Shown: positions 7,386-15,196, counted from the stretch's first letter. The stretch is 18,495 bases of DNA from Coriobacteriia bacterium (GCA_029858605.1 JAOUET010000016.1:1-18495), one strand, 5' to 3'. Notes: a model not told the origin generated them from the letters alone. Numbers and translations: made by a program.

Positions 7386-8759
7386 CTAAGATTCTACCAC
7401 GGAGTCCTTGTCGGCAACCTCGGGGACGGCCTCGCCGAGCGCCGTTTCCGTATCGTGGCCGGTCACCAGAACCTGCACGAGGTCGCCTACCGAGAAGCCA
7501 TCCGCTGGAGCCTCCACCTTCAGGTAGTCTCGGCTCGTCCCGGCAACCCGGTCCCTGCCGTCTCGCTGCACAAACTGCTCAACTAGAACCTCTGCCGAAG
7601 ACCCGACGTGCGCATCCAGCCACGATGAGTGCAGCCTGTCACCGACATCACGAAGGCAACGTGCCCGCCGCGCTATCTCCCCCGCGTCCACCTGGCCGGG
7701 CATCTCCGCAGCCGAAGTGCCCGGTCTTCGCGAGTATCGGAACACGTGCATCTTGGCGAAGGCGATCCGTTCGCACACAGCTGCCGTCTGCGCGACATCT
7801 TCGGCAGTCTCTCCAGGGAAGCCCGCCATCACATCGGTCGTGACCGACAACCCCGGAATCCACTCTCGCGCCAGCTCGATTCGAGCCTCGAACTCGCTCG
7901 ACGTATAGCCTCGACCCATTCGGCCGAGCACCTCATCAGAGCCCGACTGAAGCGGAACGTGGAGGTGCTCGCAGAAGCTTGGCATCTGTGCCAAGACGCC
8001 GAGCAACGCCTTCGTGATGTCCAGCGGTTCGATGCTGGACAGCCTGACCCGGCAGATACCCGTTTCCGCTACCGCCCACAGAAGCCCGTCGAGACCGACA
8101 CCGCTCTCCTGGTCTAGGTAGCGTCCAACGTTGACGCCCGTTGCCACGACCTCGGACACACCTTGGCTCGCCAACTCGCGAGCTCGCCGGACGACGTCTG
8201 CAAGCGGCGTCGAACGGGGAAGACCGCGCGCGAACGGCACGACGCAGTAGGCGCAGTAGGCGTCGCAGCCGTCCTCGATCTTGAGCGGTGCCCGAGAGCG
8301 GAACCGCGACTCGATGCGCGACTGTTCCCCAATGCCAGGTTCCTGCTGCGCGTCACGACCGCAGGCATTGACGATCCGGCGAATCTCCTCCACGACGGCA
8401 TGCTTGTCCGGCTCCACTGCGACGCGAGAGCCCAGACCTCTCAAGGTGTCTGGCTCGCGAACCGCCATGCAGCCGGTCGCAACGACGAACGGACTGTGAG
8501 GGAGGGAGTGTGCGTGCCTGATCGCCTTGCGCGCCTTGTGGTCCGCCTCGGCGGTCACTGTGCACGTGTTCACGACAATGACGTCGGCATCCTCCTCCGA
8601 CACGACCCGATAGCCGGCATGGAGCAGCGCTCCAACGATGTCTTCGGATTCCGCCTGATTGACCTTGCAGCCGAGCGTTCGCACGGCTACGGAATAGAAA
8701 GCGGCCGGAGGCCGGACCTGGCCGGTCCAGGTGGAGGAGCTGGCGAACGACTCAGCCAC
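7386..8759 (-). CDS. mtaB: tRNA t6A37 methylthiotransferase, MtaB type (radical SAM)
   Basis: MtaB adds a methylthio group to t6A37 of tRNAs reading ANN codons, using two iron-sulfur clusters. The start used gives 457 residues, near family length. An N-terminal UPF0004 domain has cluster cysteines at 31 (TLGCKVNQAES), 66 (NTCTV) and 97 (TGCMA). The radical SAM core has C-x3-C-x2-C at 165, 169 and 172 (CDAYCAYC). A C-terminal TRAM-like region follows. TLGCKVNQ favours MtaB over MiaB. The frame is open to an ATG at 8789, but that codon lacks a ribosome-binding site. The GTG at 8759 has GGAGG 8 nt upstream and overlaps rsmE by 8 nt. The dnaJ-rsmE-mtaB order is the same as dnaJ-yqeU-yqeV in B. 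subtilis. About 20 residues still precede the conserved domain. Confidence 0.94.
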   Translation of the reverse strand: MAESFASSSTWTGQVRPPAAFYSVAVRTLGCKVNQAESEDIVGALLHAGYRVVSEEDADVIVVNTCTVTAEADHKARKAIRHAHSLPHSPFVVATGCMAVREPDTLRGLGSRVAVEPDKHAVVEEIRRIVNACGRDAQQEPGIGEQSRIESRFRSRAPLKIEDGCDAYCAYCVVPFARGLPRSTPLADVVRRARELASQGVSEVVATGVNVGRYLDQESGVGLDGLLWAVAETGICRVRLSSIEPLDITKALLGVLAQMPSFCEHLHVPLQSGSDEVLGRMGRGYTSSEFEARIELAREWIPGLSVTTDVMAGFPGETAEDVAQTAAVCERIAFAKMHVFRYSRRPGTSAAEMPGQVDAGEIARRARCLRDVGDRLHSSWLDAHVGSSAEVLVEQFVQRDGRDRVAGTSRDYLKVEAPADGFSVGDLVQVLVTGHDTETALGEAVPEVADKDSVVES

Positions 8760-9534
8760 GTGGCCGGCCTCCGAGTCCGCCACAAACATAAACGCACAAA
8801 GCTGCCGAGAGGATACCGGCTGTTTCGCTTTTTAGCACCGTTCGTCCCAGACTGACTGCAATTCCTCCCGCCGCGCGCATACGTTGAACCTCCTCTGCAG
8901 TCAGCCCTCCCTCAGGTCCGACAACGACGACGAGGTGCCAATCCGACTTCGCATCAACACTCTCGAGGGCGGCGCCGATGCCGGGTGCGCTGTCGGCCTC
9001 GTCCTCCCAGGGCACCAGCGCTGCATCGGCGGACTCCACGAGAGCAAGCACACGTTCCAGGTCCGCGAGCTCCTCTACGCGCGGCACGATGTTGCGCTGG
9101 GACTGCTTCGCGGCCGCCTCGGCGATGCGTCGCCACCTTTCGACACGCCTCAGCGCCTTCTGCTCGTCAAGGCTGACCACCGAACGTTCGAAGACTGCGG
9201 GCACGATCGCTTCGACGCCGACTTCCACTGCCTTCTCGACGACAAGGTCCATCTTGTCGCCCTTCGGGAGCCCCTGAACGAGGGTCACGTGCGTATCCTG
9301 CGACCGGTCTTGCGCCGAAAGCACTGTCGCCTCCACGCACTCGCTCGATGCGGTCTCGATCCGGACGCGACACGCGGGGCCAGTCGGGTCCACGACCATT
9401 ACTTCCTCGCCACTCTGCACGCGCAGCACCCGTACGAGATGGTGCACGTCTTCCGAGGATAGAGGGAGTACGACTCTGGACCCCGGCTCGCACGCCGCGA
9501 GAGGGTCACGCAGGAAGAAGCGGTGAGCAGTCAC
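8752..9534 (-). CDS. rsmE: 16S rRNA m3U1498 methyltransferase
   Basis: RsmE methylates N3 of U1498 in 16S rRNA using SAM. The 260 residues comprise an N-terminal PUA-like RNA-binding domain (about 1-75, HHLVRVLRVQSGEEVMVVD) and a SPOUT methyltransferase domain with the trefoil-knot motifs VVVVGPEGGLTAEEV and SLGRTVLKSETAGI near the C-terminus. The catalytic-domain helix LPKGDKMDLVVEKAVEVGV is also typical. The start is GTG at 9534, 12 nt after the dnaJ stop; an AGGCGG sequence overlapping that stop may serve as the ribosome-binding site. The gene overlaps mtaB by 8 nt. Its place directly after dnaJ is the same in B. subtilis and in Actinomycetota. Nothing unusual is visible in the protein. 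Confidence 0.96.
   Translation of the reverse strand: MTAHRFFLRDPLAACEPGSRVVLPLSSEDVHHLVRVLRVQSGEEVMVVDPTGPACRVRIETASSECVEATVLSAQDRSQDTHVTLVQGLPKGDKMDLVVEKAVEVGVEAIVPAVFERSVVSLDEQKALRRVERWRRIAEAAAKQSQRNIVPRVEELADLERVLALVESADAALVPWEDEADSAPGIGAALESVDAKSDWHLVVVVGPEGGLTAEEVQRMRAAGGIAVSLGRTVLKSETAGILSAALCVYVCGGLGGRPRG
8768..8772 (-). promoter_or_regulatory. Ribosome-binding site fixing the mtaB start
   Basis: GGAGG on the minus strand lies 8 nt before the GTG at 8759 and within the last codons of rsmE. No comparable sequence precedes the in-frame ATG at 8789. This decides in favour of the shorter mtaB product. Confidence 0.75.
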
Positions 9535-9546
9535 TGGACTTGCCGC

Positions 9547-10653
9547 CTAGCCGACGATCCAGTCGCGAAGCTTCTGCAGCGGCGATCGGCGCTCCGGGTC
9601 GCCCAACGATGACCCGAGCTCCTCCAGCAGTTCCTTCTGGCGCTTGTCGAGCTTCCGGGGCACCTCGACCCCGACGTGCACGAAGAGGTCGCCCCTGCCC
9701 CCGTTTCGCAGCCGGGTCATGCCCTTTCCTCGCAGTCGGATCGTGTCGCCGTGCTGCGTGCCGGCAGGGATCCCTACCTCGTTGTCTTCGCCGATACCGC
9801 AGACGTCCAGGTCGGCCCCGAGAGCCGCCTGCGCGATGCTCACGACGGCTCGACAGTGCAGTTCGTCCCCACGGCGATGGAGATACTCGTGCTCCCCGAC
9901 GCGCACGCTGATGATCAGGTCACCGCTGGGCGCCCCGCGAACTCCCGTCTCTCCCTTGCCTCTGACACGCACCTGCATTCCGTCTTCGATGCCTGCGGGG
10001 ATCTCCACGCTCACCTGTTCGCGGTCCGGGACCCTGCCTTGACCTTCGCATTCCGGACACGGATCGGGAACCACCGTCCCCGTCGCCCCGCATGCTTCAC
10101 AGGGAGTGGACCTCGTCATCGTGCCGAGGAAGGTCTGCCTGGCGGACTGTCGCTGTCCGCTACCGCCACACTGCGTGCAACGCTGAACCTGCGACTTGCT
10201 TGCGGAACCCGTCGCCCCACACTCTTCGCAGGGCACCAGACGGTTCAGCGTCAGGTTCTTCGTCGCGCCACTGAACGCTTCTTCGAGAGTGACCTCGACC
10301 TGAGCTATGACGTCGCGGCCCTCGGTGCGCGCTCTGCGGGAGCCCCCCATGCCACCGAAGAACACGGAGAACAGGTCCTCCATCCCGAACCCGGCGAACA
10401 CGTCGCCGATATCGGGTCCGTACATGCGTGGATCCTCGGTTCCGTAGCGGTCGTACACGTCGCGACGCTGCGGGTCCGACAGCACGTCGTACGCCTCGTT
10501 GATGAGCTTGAACTGCTCCTCGGCATCGGACGCGTCGTTCACGTCAGGGTGCGTCTCGCGCGCCTTGCGCCTGAAGGCCTTCTTTATCTCCGACTCCGAC
10601 GCGTCTCGCGACACGCCGAGTATCTCGTAGAAGTCTTTCGTCCCTGCTGCCAC
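9547..10653 (-). CDS. dnaJ: Chaperone DnaJ (actinobacterial DnaJ2-like position)
   Basis: DnaJ is the J-domain co-chaperone that delivers substrates to DnaK and stimulates its ATPase. The 368 residues contain the J domain (about 7-72) with HPD at 35-37, a short Gly/Phe-rich linker (about 79-104), four CxxCxGxG zinc motifs (142-149, 159-166, 185-192, 199-206) and the C-terminal substrate-binding domain. The fourth zinc motif reads CPECEGQG. The GTG start at 10653 has GGGGAG 6 nt upstream. It lies 29 nt after hrcA and should be co-transcribed from the HrcA-controlled promoter. dnaK and grpE are not in the window. In Actinomycetota the copy next to hrcA is usually called dnaJ2, with another dnaJ beside dnaK; whether that holds here cannot be seen. 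Confidence 0.97.
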   Translation of the reverse strand: MAAGTKDFYEILGVSRDASESEIKKAFRRKARETHPDVNDASDAEEQFKLINEAYDVLSDPQRRDVYDRYGTEDPRMYGPDIGDVFAGFGMEDLFSVFFGGMGGSRRARTEGRDVIAQVEVTLEEAFSGATKNLTLNRLVPCEECGATGSASKSQVQRCTQCGGSGQRQSARQTFLGTMTRSTPCEACGATGTVVPDPCPECEGQGRVPDREQVSVEIPAGIEDGMQVRVRGKGETGVRGAPSGDLIISVRVGEHEYLHRRGDELHCRAVVSIAQAALGADLDVCGIGEDNEVGIPAGTQHGDTIRLRGKGMTRLRNGGRGDLFVHVGVEVPRKLDKRQKELLEELGSSLGDPERRSPLQKLRDWIVG

Positions 10654-10682
10654 TTCTCACTCCCCGCTATCAGCAGCTTCCG

Positions 10683-11696
10683 CTAGCCGAGTACGTCTTC
10701 CAGGCCTTCGGCAGCACACCGCACTGCCGCTATCGTTCGCGTGTAGTCCATGCGAGTCGGTCCGATCACGCCGATTATCCCGCCCGAAGAAGGCGTGGCG
10801 TATCGTGAAGCGACCAGACTCATCTCTCCGAGCTCGCTGCGACGGTTCTCGCTGCCGATCCGCACGGTCAGACCCGTGGCTTGCATTGCCTCCGAGAGCG
10901 TCTCCAGCATTGCAAGACCGTCTTCGAGCAAGCCGAGAAGCGGCTTGAGCCGCTGCGCTTCGGCAAACTCGGGCAGTGCCAGCAGCTCCGGCACGCCTAC
11001 ATGGTAGAGACGATCGGTGTCGGCTTCTTCCAGGCACGCAAGGAGCTCCTCCATCACCTGACTCACGGTGCCGTCACCCGGCCGCGAGGTGTCGAGCGCC
11101 TCTCGCAGCGACCTCACCTCGGAAGCACGCTTCCCTGCAAGCGACGCGTTGAGCGCGCGCTCGACCTCGGCGAGCCGCTCCGGGGTCACCTCTTCGCCCA
11201 GCTCCACGTGCCTGTTCACGACCTGCCCGCCCTCGGTTATGAGCACCACCAACGCGCGGCGCGGCGCCATCGAGACAAGGTCCACGCGCCGAATCCGTGC
11301 CAGGCTGACAGTCGGGGCCAGCACCACGGCCACGTAGTGGGTCAGCTGCGAGACCATCACCGAGGTCTGACGCATCAGGTCGTCTATCTCGCCTGCAAGT
11401 TCGACATAGCGCCGTCGTATCTCCTCGGCATCCAGTTCCGGGAGCGAGCCGAACCCGCGAAGGATCTCGTCCACGAACTCCCGATACCCGAGATCGGTAG
11501 GAATGCGCCCCGACGAGACGTGTTGTTGAAACACGTAGCCGGTCTCTTCCAGAGCGGCCAGCTCGTTGCGAACGGTGGCAGGACTGCAACCCAGACTGTG
11601 TCGGTTCACGAGACACTGCGAACCGACAGGCTGACCACTGTGTATGTACTCTTCTACGAGCGCCTGGAGCACCAGTCGTCGACGATCGCTCAGCAT
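10683..11696 (-). CDS. hrcA: Heat-inducible transcription repressor HrcA
   Basis: HrcA represses heat-shock genes by binding the CIRCE inverted repeat; its activity depends on GroEL. The 337 residues match the family. An N-terminal winged helix-turn-helix covers about 1-75 (LVEEYIHSGQPVGS, CSPATVRNELAALEETGYVF, SGRIPTDLGYR landmarks). The GAF-like dimerisation and regulatory region follows, ending with the conserved GGIIGVIGPTRMDYTRTIAAV. The ATG is preceded by AGGAGG with a short 4-nt spacing. Directly upstream lie a promoter and a CIRCE-like operator, so autorepression is likely. hrcA heads the 12-gene run that continues to deoC, so heat-shock derepression could raise expression of dnaJ and perhaps genes further on. 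Confidence 0.97.
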   Translation of the reverse strand: MLSDRRRLVLQALVEEYIHSGQPVGSQCLVNRHSLGCSPATVRNELAALEETGYVFQQHVSSGRIPTDLGYREFVDEILRGFGSLPELDAEEIRRRYVELAGEIDDLMRQTSVMVSQLTHYVAVVLAPTVSLARIRRVDLVSMAPRRALVVLITEGGQVVNRHVELGEEVTPERLAEVERALNASLAGKRASEVRSLREALDTSRPGDGTVSQVMEELLACLEEADTDRLYHVGVPELLALPEFAEAQRLKPLLGLLEDGLAMLETLSEAMQATGLTVRIGSENRRSELGEMSLVASRYATPSSGGIIGVIGPTRMDYTRTIAAVRCAAEGLEDVLG

Positions 11697-11704
11697 CGTG
11701 CCTC

Positions 11705-11731
11705 CTGGCAGTCGGCATACTTGAGTGCTAA
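11705..11731 (-). promoter_or_regulatory. CIRCE-like HrcA operator
   Basis: On the minus strand the sequence is TTAGCACTC, 9 nt, then GACTGCCAG. The CIRCE consensus is TTAGCACTC-N9-GAGTGCTAA. The first half is perfect and the second matches 6 of 9, so 15 of 18 positions agree with the exact 9-nt spacing. It starts 4 nt after the -10 box, covers the expected transcription start and ends against the hrcA ribosome-binding site. This placement is typical of HrcA autoregulation. Confidence 0.85.
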
Positions 11732-11735
11732 GCGC

Positions 11736-11764
11736 ATGGTAGAGAGGTCAGGGTTGCATGTCAA
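11736..11764 (-). promoter_or_regulatory. Sigma-A-type promoter of hrcA-dnaJ operon
   Basis: On the minus strand a perfect -35 TTGACA (11759-11764) is separated by exactly 17 nt from a -10 TACCAT (11736-11741, 4 of 6 to TATAAT). The expected start is near 11729, inside the CIRCE-like repeat. It sits in the 91-nt hemW-hrcA gap and is the best promoter seen for the whole left-hand gene run. Confidence 0.8.
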
Positions 11765-11787
11765 GAAAGTGCAGGTCAGGAGGGCAA

Positions 11788-12996
11788 TCATTGGTCAGGC
11801 AACCAGACACGCCTGAAGACTTCGTTCCCGAGAAGCCAGCCGCGAGTGGTCGTGCGCCAGCGCTGCTTCACTCCCCCGCCCGCCAGCTCAACGAGGCCTT
11901 CCGCCTCCAGCTGACGCAGCTGCTCCTCGAGTCCGGCTGCCGCGACGATGCGCGCGCCGACGCCACGTGCCAGCCTCAGGCCGAGCATCACGTCCTCGCG
12001 AGCCACCTCGGCCTTCGACAACGTCTCAACGTCTCGACCCGCCCCCTGCAGCCATTCCTCGATGTCGGAAGCATTCGAATAGCGCACGCGAGCCACATCG
12101 GTCCCAACTCCCGTCCGAACGCCTGAGGCGCCTGCGGTCTCCGGGTCCAGCATCCCGTGTGCGGCCGGCCCGACGCCGATGTACGACTCGCCGGTCCAGT
12201 AGGCCGTGTTGTGCCTGGACTCATGTCCCGGCACCGCGTAGTTGGCGACCTCGTAGCGCTCGAAACCTGCAGCGCCAAGGACGTCTTCGGCAAGCAGCAT
12301 CATGTCCGCCGCGGCATCCGAATCCGGACTCGAGACCAGCCCCGCGCCCACCGCCACTGCAAGCGGGGTACCGTCCTCCAACGCGAGCGGGTAGACCGAC
12401 ACATGCTTCGCGCCTGTCTCGATACCTTCTTCCAGCGTGCAGTGCCAGGACCGGAGCGACTGACCGGGTACTCCGCACATGAGGTCTATGGCCAGGTCCA
12501 GCCCCGCATCACAGACCGCTCGTGCTGCGACGTGGGCCTCCTCGACCGTGTGCAGGCGTCCCAGGAGTCCGATGATTTCGTCGTCGAAGGACTGCACACC
12601 GAGACTTACGCGAGTCACGCCCGCGGCAGCGAGCGCCTCGACCAGTCTCGCCGTGGCCGAGTCCGGATTCGCCTCGACCGTCACCTCCCCGTCGGTGCGT
12701 GCGGGAAGAGATGTCCGCACGGACTCCAGGATTCGGATCACGCCCGGGCCGATGATGGTGGGCGTGCCGCCGCCGACGTAGACGGTGTCCAGAATCCCGG
12801 ACAGACGGGCGCGACCCCACTCGAGTATCTCTTCTTCGATCCCAGCCAGCACGGCTTCTACGCCTTCAGCATCTTCGACGGGTACCGAGAAGAAGTCACA
12901 GTACGAGCATTTCAGCCTGCAGAACGGCACGTGGACGTACAGGTGAGCAGGCAAGGACGGCCCCGTCAGGGTGCCGATGCCTTCGGGGTCACTCAT
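11788..12996 (-). CDS. hemW: Radical SAM heme chaperone HemW (HemN-like)
   Basis: HemW is a radical SAM protein that binds heme and is thought to insert it into respiratory enzymes. It is often misannotated as oxygen-independent coproporphyrinogen III oxidase. The 402 residues start with the cluster motif C-x3-C-x2-C at 26, 30 and 33 (CRLKCSYCDF). Family blocks follow: VEANPDS, RVSLGVQSFDDEIIGLLGRLH, ALEDGTPL and YWTGESYIGVGPAAHG. A C-terminal HemN-type winged-helix-like domain follows (LGLRLARGVG onward). The ATG overlaps the lepA stop by 8 nt, implying coupled translation. The lepA-hemW-hrcA-dnaJ order is conserved in Actinomycetota and Bacillota. Lack of a longer HemN-type N-terminus favours HemW over true HemN. 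Confidence 0.95.
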   Translation of the reverse strand: MSDPEGIGTLTGPSLPAHLYVHVPFCRLKCSYCDFFSVPVEDAEGVEAVLAGIEEEILEWGRARLSGILDTVYVGGGTPTIIGPGVIRILESVRTSLPARTDGEVTVEANPDSATARLVEALAAAGVTRVSLGVQSFDDEIIGLLGRLHTVEEAHVAARAVCDAGLDLAIDLMCGVPGQSLRSWHCTLEEGIETGAKHVSVYPLALEDGTPLAVAVGAGLVSSPDSDAAADMMLLAEDVLGAAGFERYEVANYAVPGHESRHNTAYWTGESYIGVGPAAHGMLDPETAGASGVRTGVGTDVARVRYSNASDIEEWLQGAGRDVETLSKAEVAREDVMLGLRLARGVGARIVAAAGLEEQLRQLEAEGLVELAGGGVKQRWRTTTRGWLLGNEVFRRVWLPDQ

Positions 12997-14791
12997 CGAC
13001 TTTCAGAATGGCCATGAACGCCTCCTGCGGCACTTCAACGTTGCCGACGGCCTTCATGCGCTTCTTACCCGCCTTCTGCTTCTCCAGCAGCTTACGCTTT
13101 CTCGAGACGTCGCCGCCGTAGCACTTGGCGAGAACGTCCTTTCGCTTCGCCCGCACGGTCTCCCGTGCGATCACGCGTCCTCCGATGGCGGCCTGTATCG
13201 GTACTTCGAAGAACTGCCGCGGGATGATCTCGCGCAGCTTCTCGCTCAGGGTCTTCCCGCGGTAGTACGCCTTGTCTTTGTGAACGATGAAGGACAGTGC
13301 GTCGATCGGCTTGCCGGCGAGGAGTATGTCGAGCTTCACAAGCTGGCTCTCCCTGTAGCCGATGTACTCGTAGTCCAGCGACGCGTAACCTCTCGTACGG
13401 CTCTTCAGCTGGTCGAAGAAGTCCATGATGAGTTCGCCCAGGGGTATGTCGTAGTGCAACTCAACGGTCGTCTTCGAGAGATACTGCATGTCCTTGAAGG
13501 TCGCCCGGCGTCCCTCGGCGAGTTCCATGACCGCACCGACGTAGTCGGGAGGCACGAGGATCATCGCACGCAAGAAGGGCTCCTCGATGCGATCGATGCT
13601 GCCGACGTCAGGCATATCTTGAGGCGACTGGACTACGATCGTCTCGCCGTTCGTCTTGCGCACGTGGTACTCGACCGACGGCGCTGTCGCCAGCAGGTCG
13701 AGGCCGAACTCTCGCTCGAGCCGCTCCTTGACCACCTCCAGGTGCAACAGGCCCAGGAAGCCGACTCTAAAGCCGAACCCCAGCGCGTGACTGCTCTCCG
13801 GCTCGAAGACGAGGGCCGCGTCGTTGAGTCTCAGCTTGTCCAGCGCTTCGCGCAGGTCCGGATACTGGTCCCCATCGATAGGGAACATGCCCGTGAACAC
13901 CATGGGCTTGACTTCCCTGTAGCCAGGCAGTGGCTCCTCTGATCCGCGCTTCGCGAGCGTCACCGTGTCACCGACGCGAACTAGAGCGGGGTCTTTCAGG
14001 CCCGTGATCAGATAACCGACTTCGCCGACGCCAAGCCCCTCGACAGGCTGGTTCGCAGGGCGGCGCACCCCTACTTCCTCGGCTTCGGTCGTGACGCCCG
14101 TAGCCATCATTCGCAGCTTCATGCCTTTGGCTATGTGTCCGTCAACGACCCTTATGAGTCCGACCACGCCCCGGTAGGGATCGAAATACGAATCGAATAT
14201 CAGTGCCCGGAGCGGCGCGTCCGAATCGCCTTGCGGCGGCGGCACGCGCCTGACGACCGCTTCGAGCGCATCTCTTACTCCCGCACCTGTCTTGCCCGAC
14301 GTCAGGATCGCTTCTTCACCTGGAATCGTCAGAGCCTCTTCGATCTCGTGACTGACGCGCTCGGCATCGGCCTGAGGAAGGTCGATCTTGTTGATGAGCG
14401 GAATGACTCCCAGATGCGCGTTCATCGCGAGCTGCGCATTCGCCACGGTCTGGGCCTCCACACCCTGGCCGGCATCCACTACGAGCAGCGCGCCCTCACA
14501 TGCCTGAAGAGAGCGCGAAACCTCGTAGGTGAAGTCGACGTGGCCAGGTGTATCGATGAGATTGAGTTGGTAGGTCTCTCCGTCATCGGCGTCGTACATG
14601 ACGCGCACCGCCTGGGCTTTGATGGTGATTCCGCGTTCTCGCTCGATGTCCATCGTGTCGAGCACTTGATCCTTCATGTCGCGCCCGTACACGGTGTGCG
14701 TGAGTTCAAGCACACGATCCGCCAGCGTGGACTTGCCATGGTCGATGTGCGCGATGATGGAGAAATTCCGTATCAGGCGTGGTTCCGTCAT
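12989..14791 (-). CDS. lepA: Elongation factor 4 (LepA), back-translocating ribosomal GTPase
   Basis: LepA/EF4 is a ribosome-associated translational GTPase implicated in back-translocation, initiation or 30S biogenesis. The 600 residues match the family. The GTPase domain begins with AHIDHGKST (14-22), followed by the ERGITIKAQ switch region, DTPGHVDF and NKID. EF-G-like domains II, III and V follow, then the LepA-specific C-terminal domain (GVVGLIRVVDG, GYASLDYEYIGYRES, RKRKLLEKQKAGKKRMK). The ATG at 14791 has AGGA 9 nt upstream. It is divergent from rpsT across 138 nt, and its 3' end overlaps hemW by 8 nt. This divergent lepA/rpsT pair is also seen in actinobacterial genomes. Confidence 0.98.
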   Translation of the reverse strand: MTEPRLIRNFSIIAHIDHGKSTLADRVLELTHTVYGRDMKDQVLDTMDIERERGITIKAQAVRVMYDADDGETYQLNLIDTPGHVDFTYEVSRSLQACEGALLVVDAGQGVEAQTVANAQLAMNAHLGVIPLINKIDLPQADAERVSHEIEEALTIPGEEAILTSGKTGAGVRDALEAVVRRVPPPQGDSDAPLRALIFDSYFDPYRGVVGLIRVVDGHIAKGMKLRMMATGVTTEAEEVGVRRPANQPVEGLGVGEVGYLITGLKDPALVRVGDTVTLAKRGSEEPLPGYREVKPMVFTGMFPIDGDQYPDLREALDKLRLNDAALVFEPESSHALGFGFRVGFLGLLHLEVVKERLEREFGLDLLATAPSVEYHVRKTNGETIVVQSPQDMPDVGSIDRIEEPFLRAMILVPPDYVGAVMELAEGRRATFKDMQYLSKTTVELHYDIPLGELIMDFFDQLKSRTRGYASLDYEYIGYRESQLVKLDILLAGKPIDALSFIVHKDKAYYRGKTLSEKLREIIPRQFFEVPIQAAIGGRVIARETVRAKRKDVLAKCYGGDVSRKRKLLEKQKAGKKRMKAVGNVEVPQEAFMAILKVDE

Positions 14792-14929
14792 AGCGACTCA
14801 TCCTACCAGTGGAGCACGTCAGGTGGAACAAGGCTTGTTGGCGACCCCCGACACCGTGTGCTAGTATCGCAGGGCTCGTTTGCACCCCACTGCGACGGGC
14901 ACCGACCAATCCGGAAGGAACGACTCGAC
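14792..14929. other. Divergent lepA/rpsT intergenic region
   Basis: This 138-nt stretch separates the start codons of lepA (minus) and rpsT (plus). It carries the rpsT promoter and ribosome-binding site. On the lepA side it holds an AGGA ribosome-binding sequence that is also part of a possible extended -10 (TGG-TAGGAT). No convincing -35 was found for lepA, and no small gene or operator was recognised. Confidence 0.6.
14838..14867 (+). promoter_or_regulatory. rpsT promoter with extended -10
   Basis: TTGGCG (-35, 14838-14843), an 18-nt spacer and TAGTAT (-10, 14862-14867) lie ahead of rpsT. A TGn extension (TGC) directly precedes the -10. The predicted start near 14874 gives a leader of about 55 nt. 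S20 synthesis is autoregulated post-transcriptionally in E. coli; no such element can be identified here by eye. Confidence 0.65.
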
Positions 14930-15196
14930 GTGGCGAATATCAAGAGCCAGAAGAAGCGCAACATCACAAACGAGAAGGCGCGCCAGCGCAACAAAGCGGT
15001 CAGATCTGAACTCAAGACCGCGATAAGGAAGGTCGACGACGCCGTGTCGACAGGCGACGCCGAGGCCGCCCAAGAGGCCGCCCGGGAGGCTTCACGCCTC
15101 CTCGATCGCGCTGCCACCAAAGGTGTTATCCACGCGAATCAGGCCGCGAACCGCAAGTCGAGCGTGATGAAGCGAGCGGCGCAGGCCGGCAGCTAG
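14930..15196 (+). CDS. rpsT: 30S ribosomal protein S20
   Basis: S20 is a primary-binding small-subunit protein that stabilises the body of 16S rRNA. The product has 88 residues, is strongly basic and starts ANIKSQKKRN after the initiator, with typical later landmarks (LLDRAATKGVIHANQAANRKSS). The start is GTG at 14930, preceded by GGAAGGAA with a 9-nt gap. The same frame is open far upstream through antisense lepA, but homology begins exactly here. It is the only plus-strand gene in the window. Its TAG stop (15194-15196) interlocks with the holA TAG on the other strand in a single CTAG. Its terminator lies inside holA. Confidence 0.97.
   Translation: MANIKSQKKRNITNEKARQRNKAVRSELKTAIRKVDDAVSTGDAEAAQEAAREASRLLDRAATKGVIHANQAANRKSSVMKRAAQAGS

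Noticed and set aside
8760..8789. Longer mtaB starting at ATG 8789
   Set aside because: It has no ribosome-binding site, would overlap rsmE by 38 nt and would add only non-conserved residues. GTG 8759 has GGAGG at 8 nt.
15085..15101. GGAGGC-TTCAC-GCCTCC hairpin in rpsT as a possible minus-strand terminator for holA
   Set aside because: No T-run follows it on the minus strand, and it lies in conserved S20 codons rich in Ala and Arg. It is probably a by-product of coding sequence.
14135..15196. 353-codon plus-strand frame including rpsT
   Set aside because: The first ~265 codons are antisense to lepA and intergenic. S20 homology, a ribosome-binding site and a promoter all place the real start at 14930.
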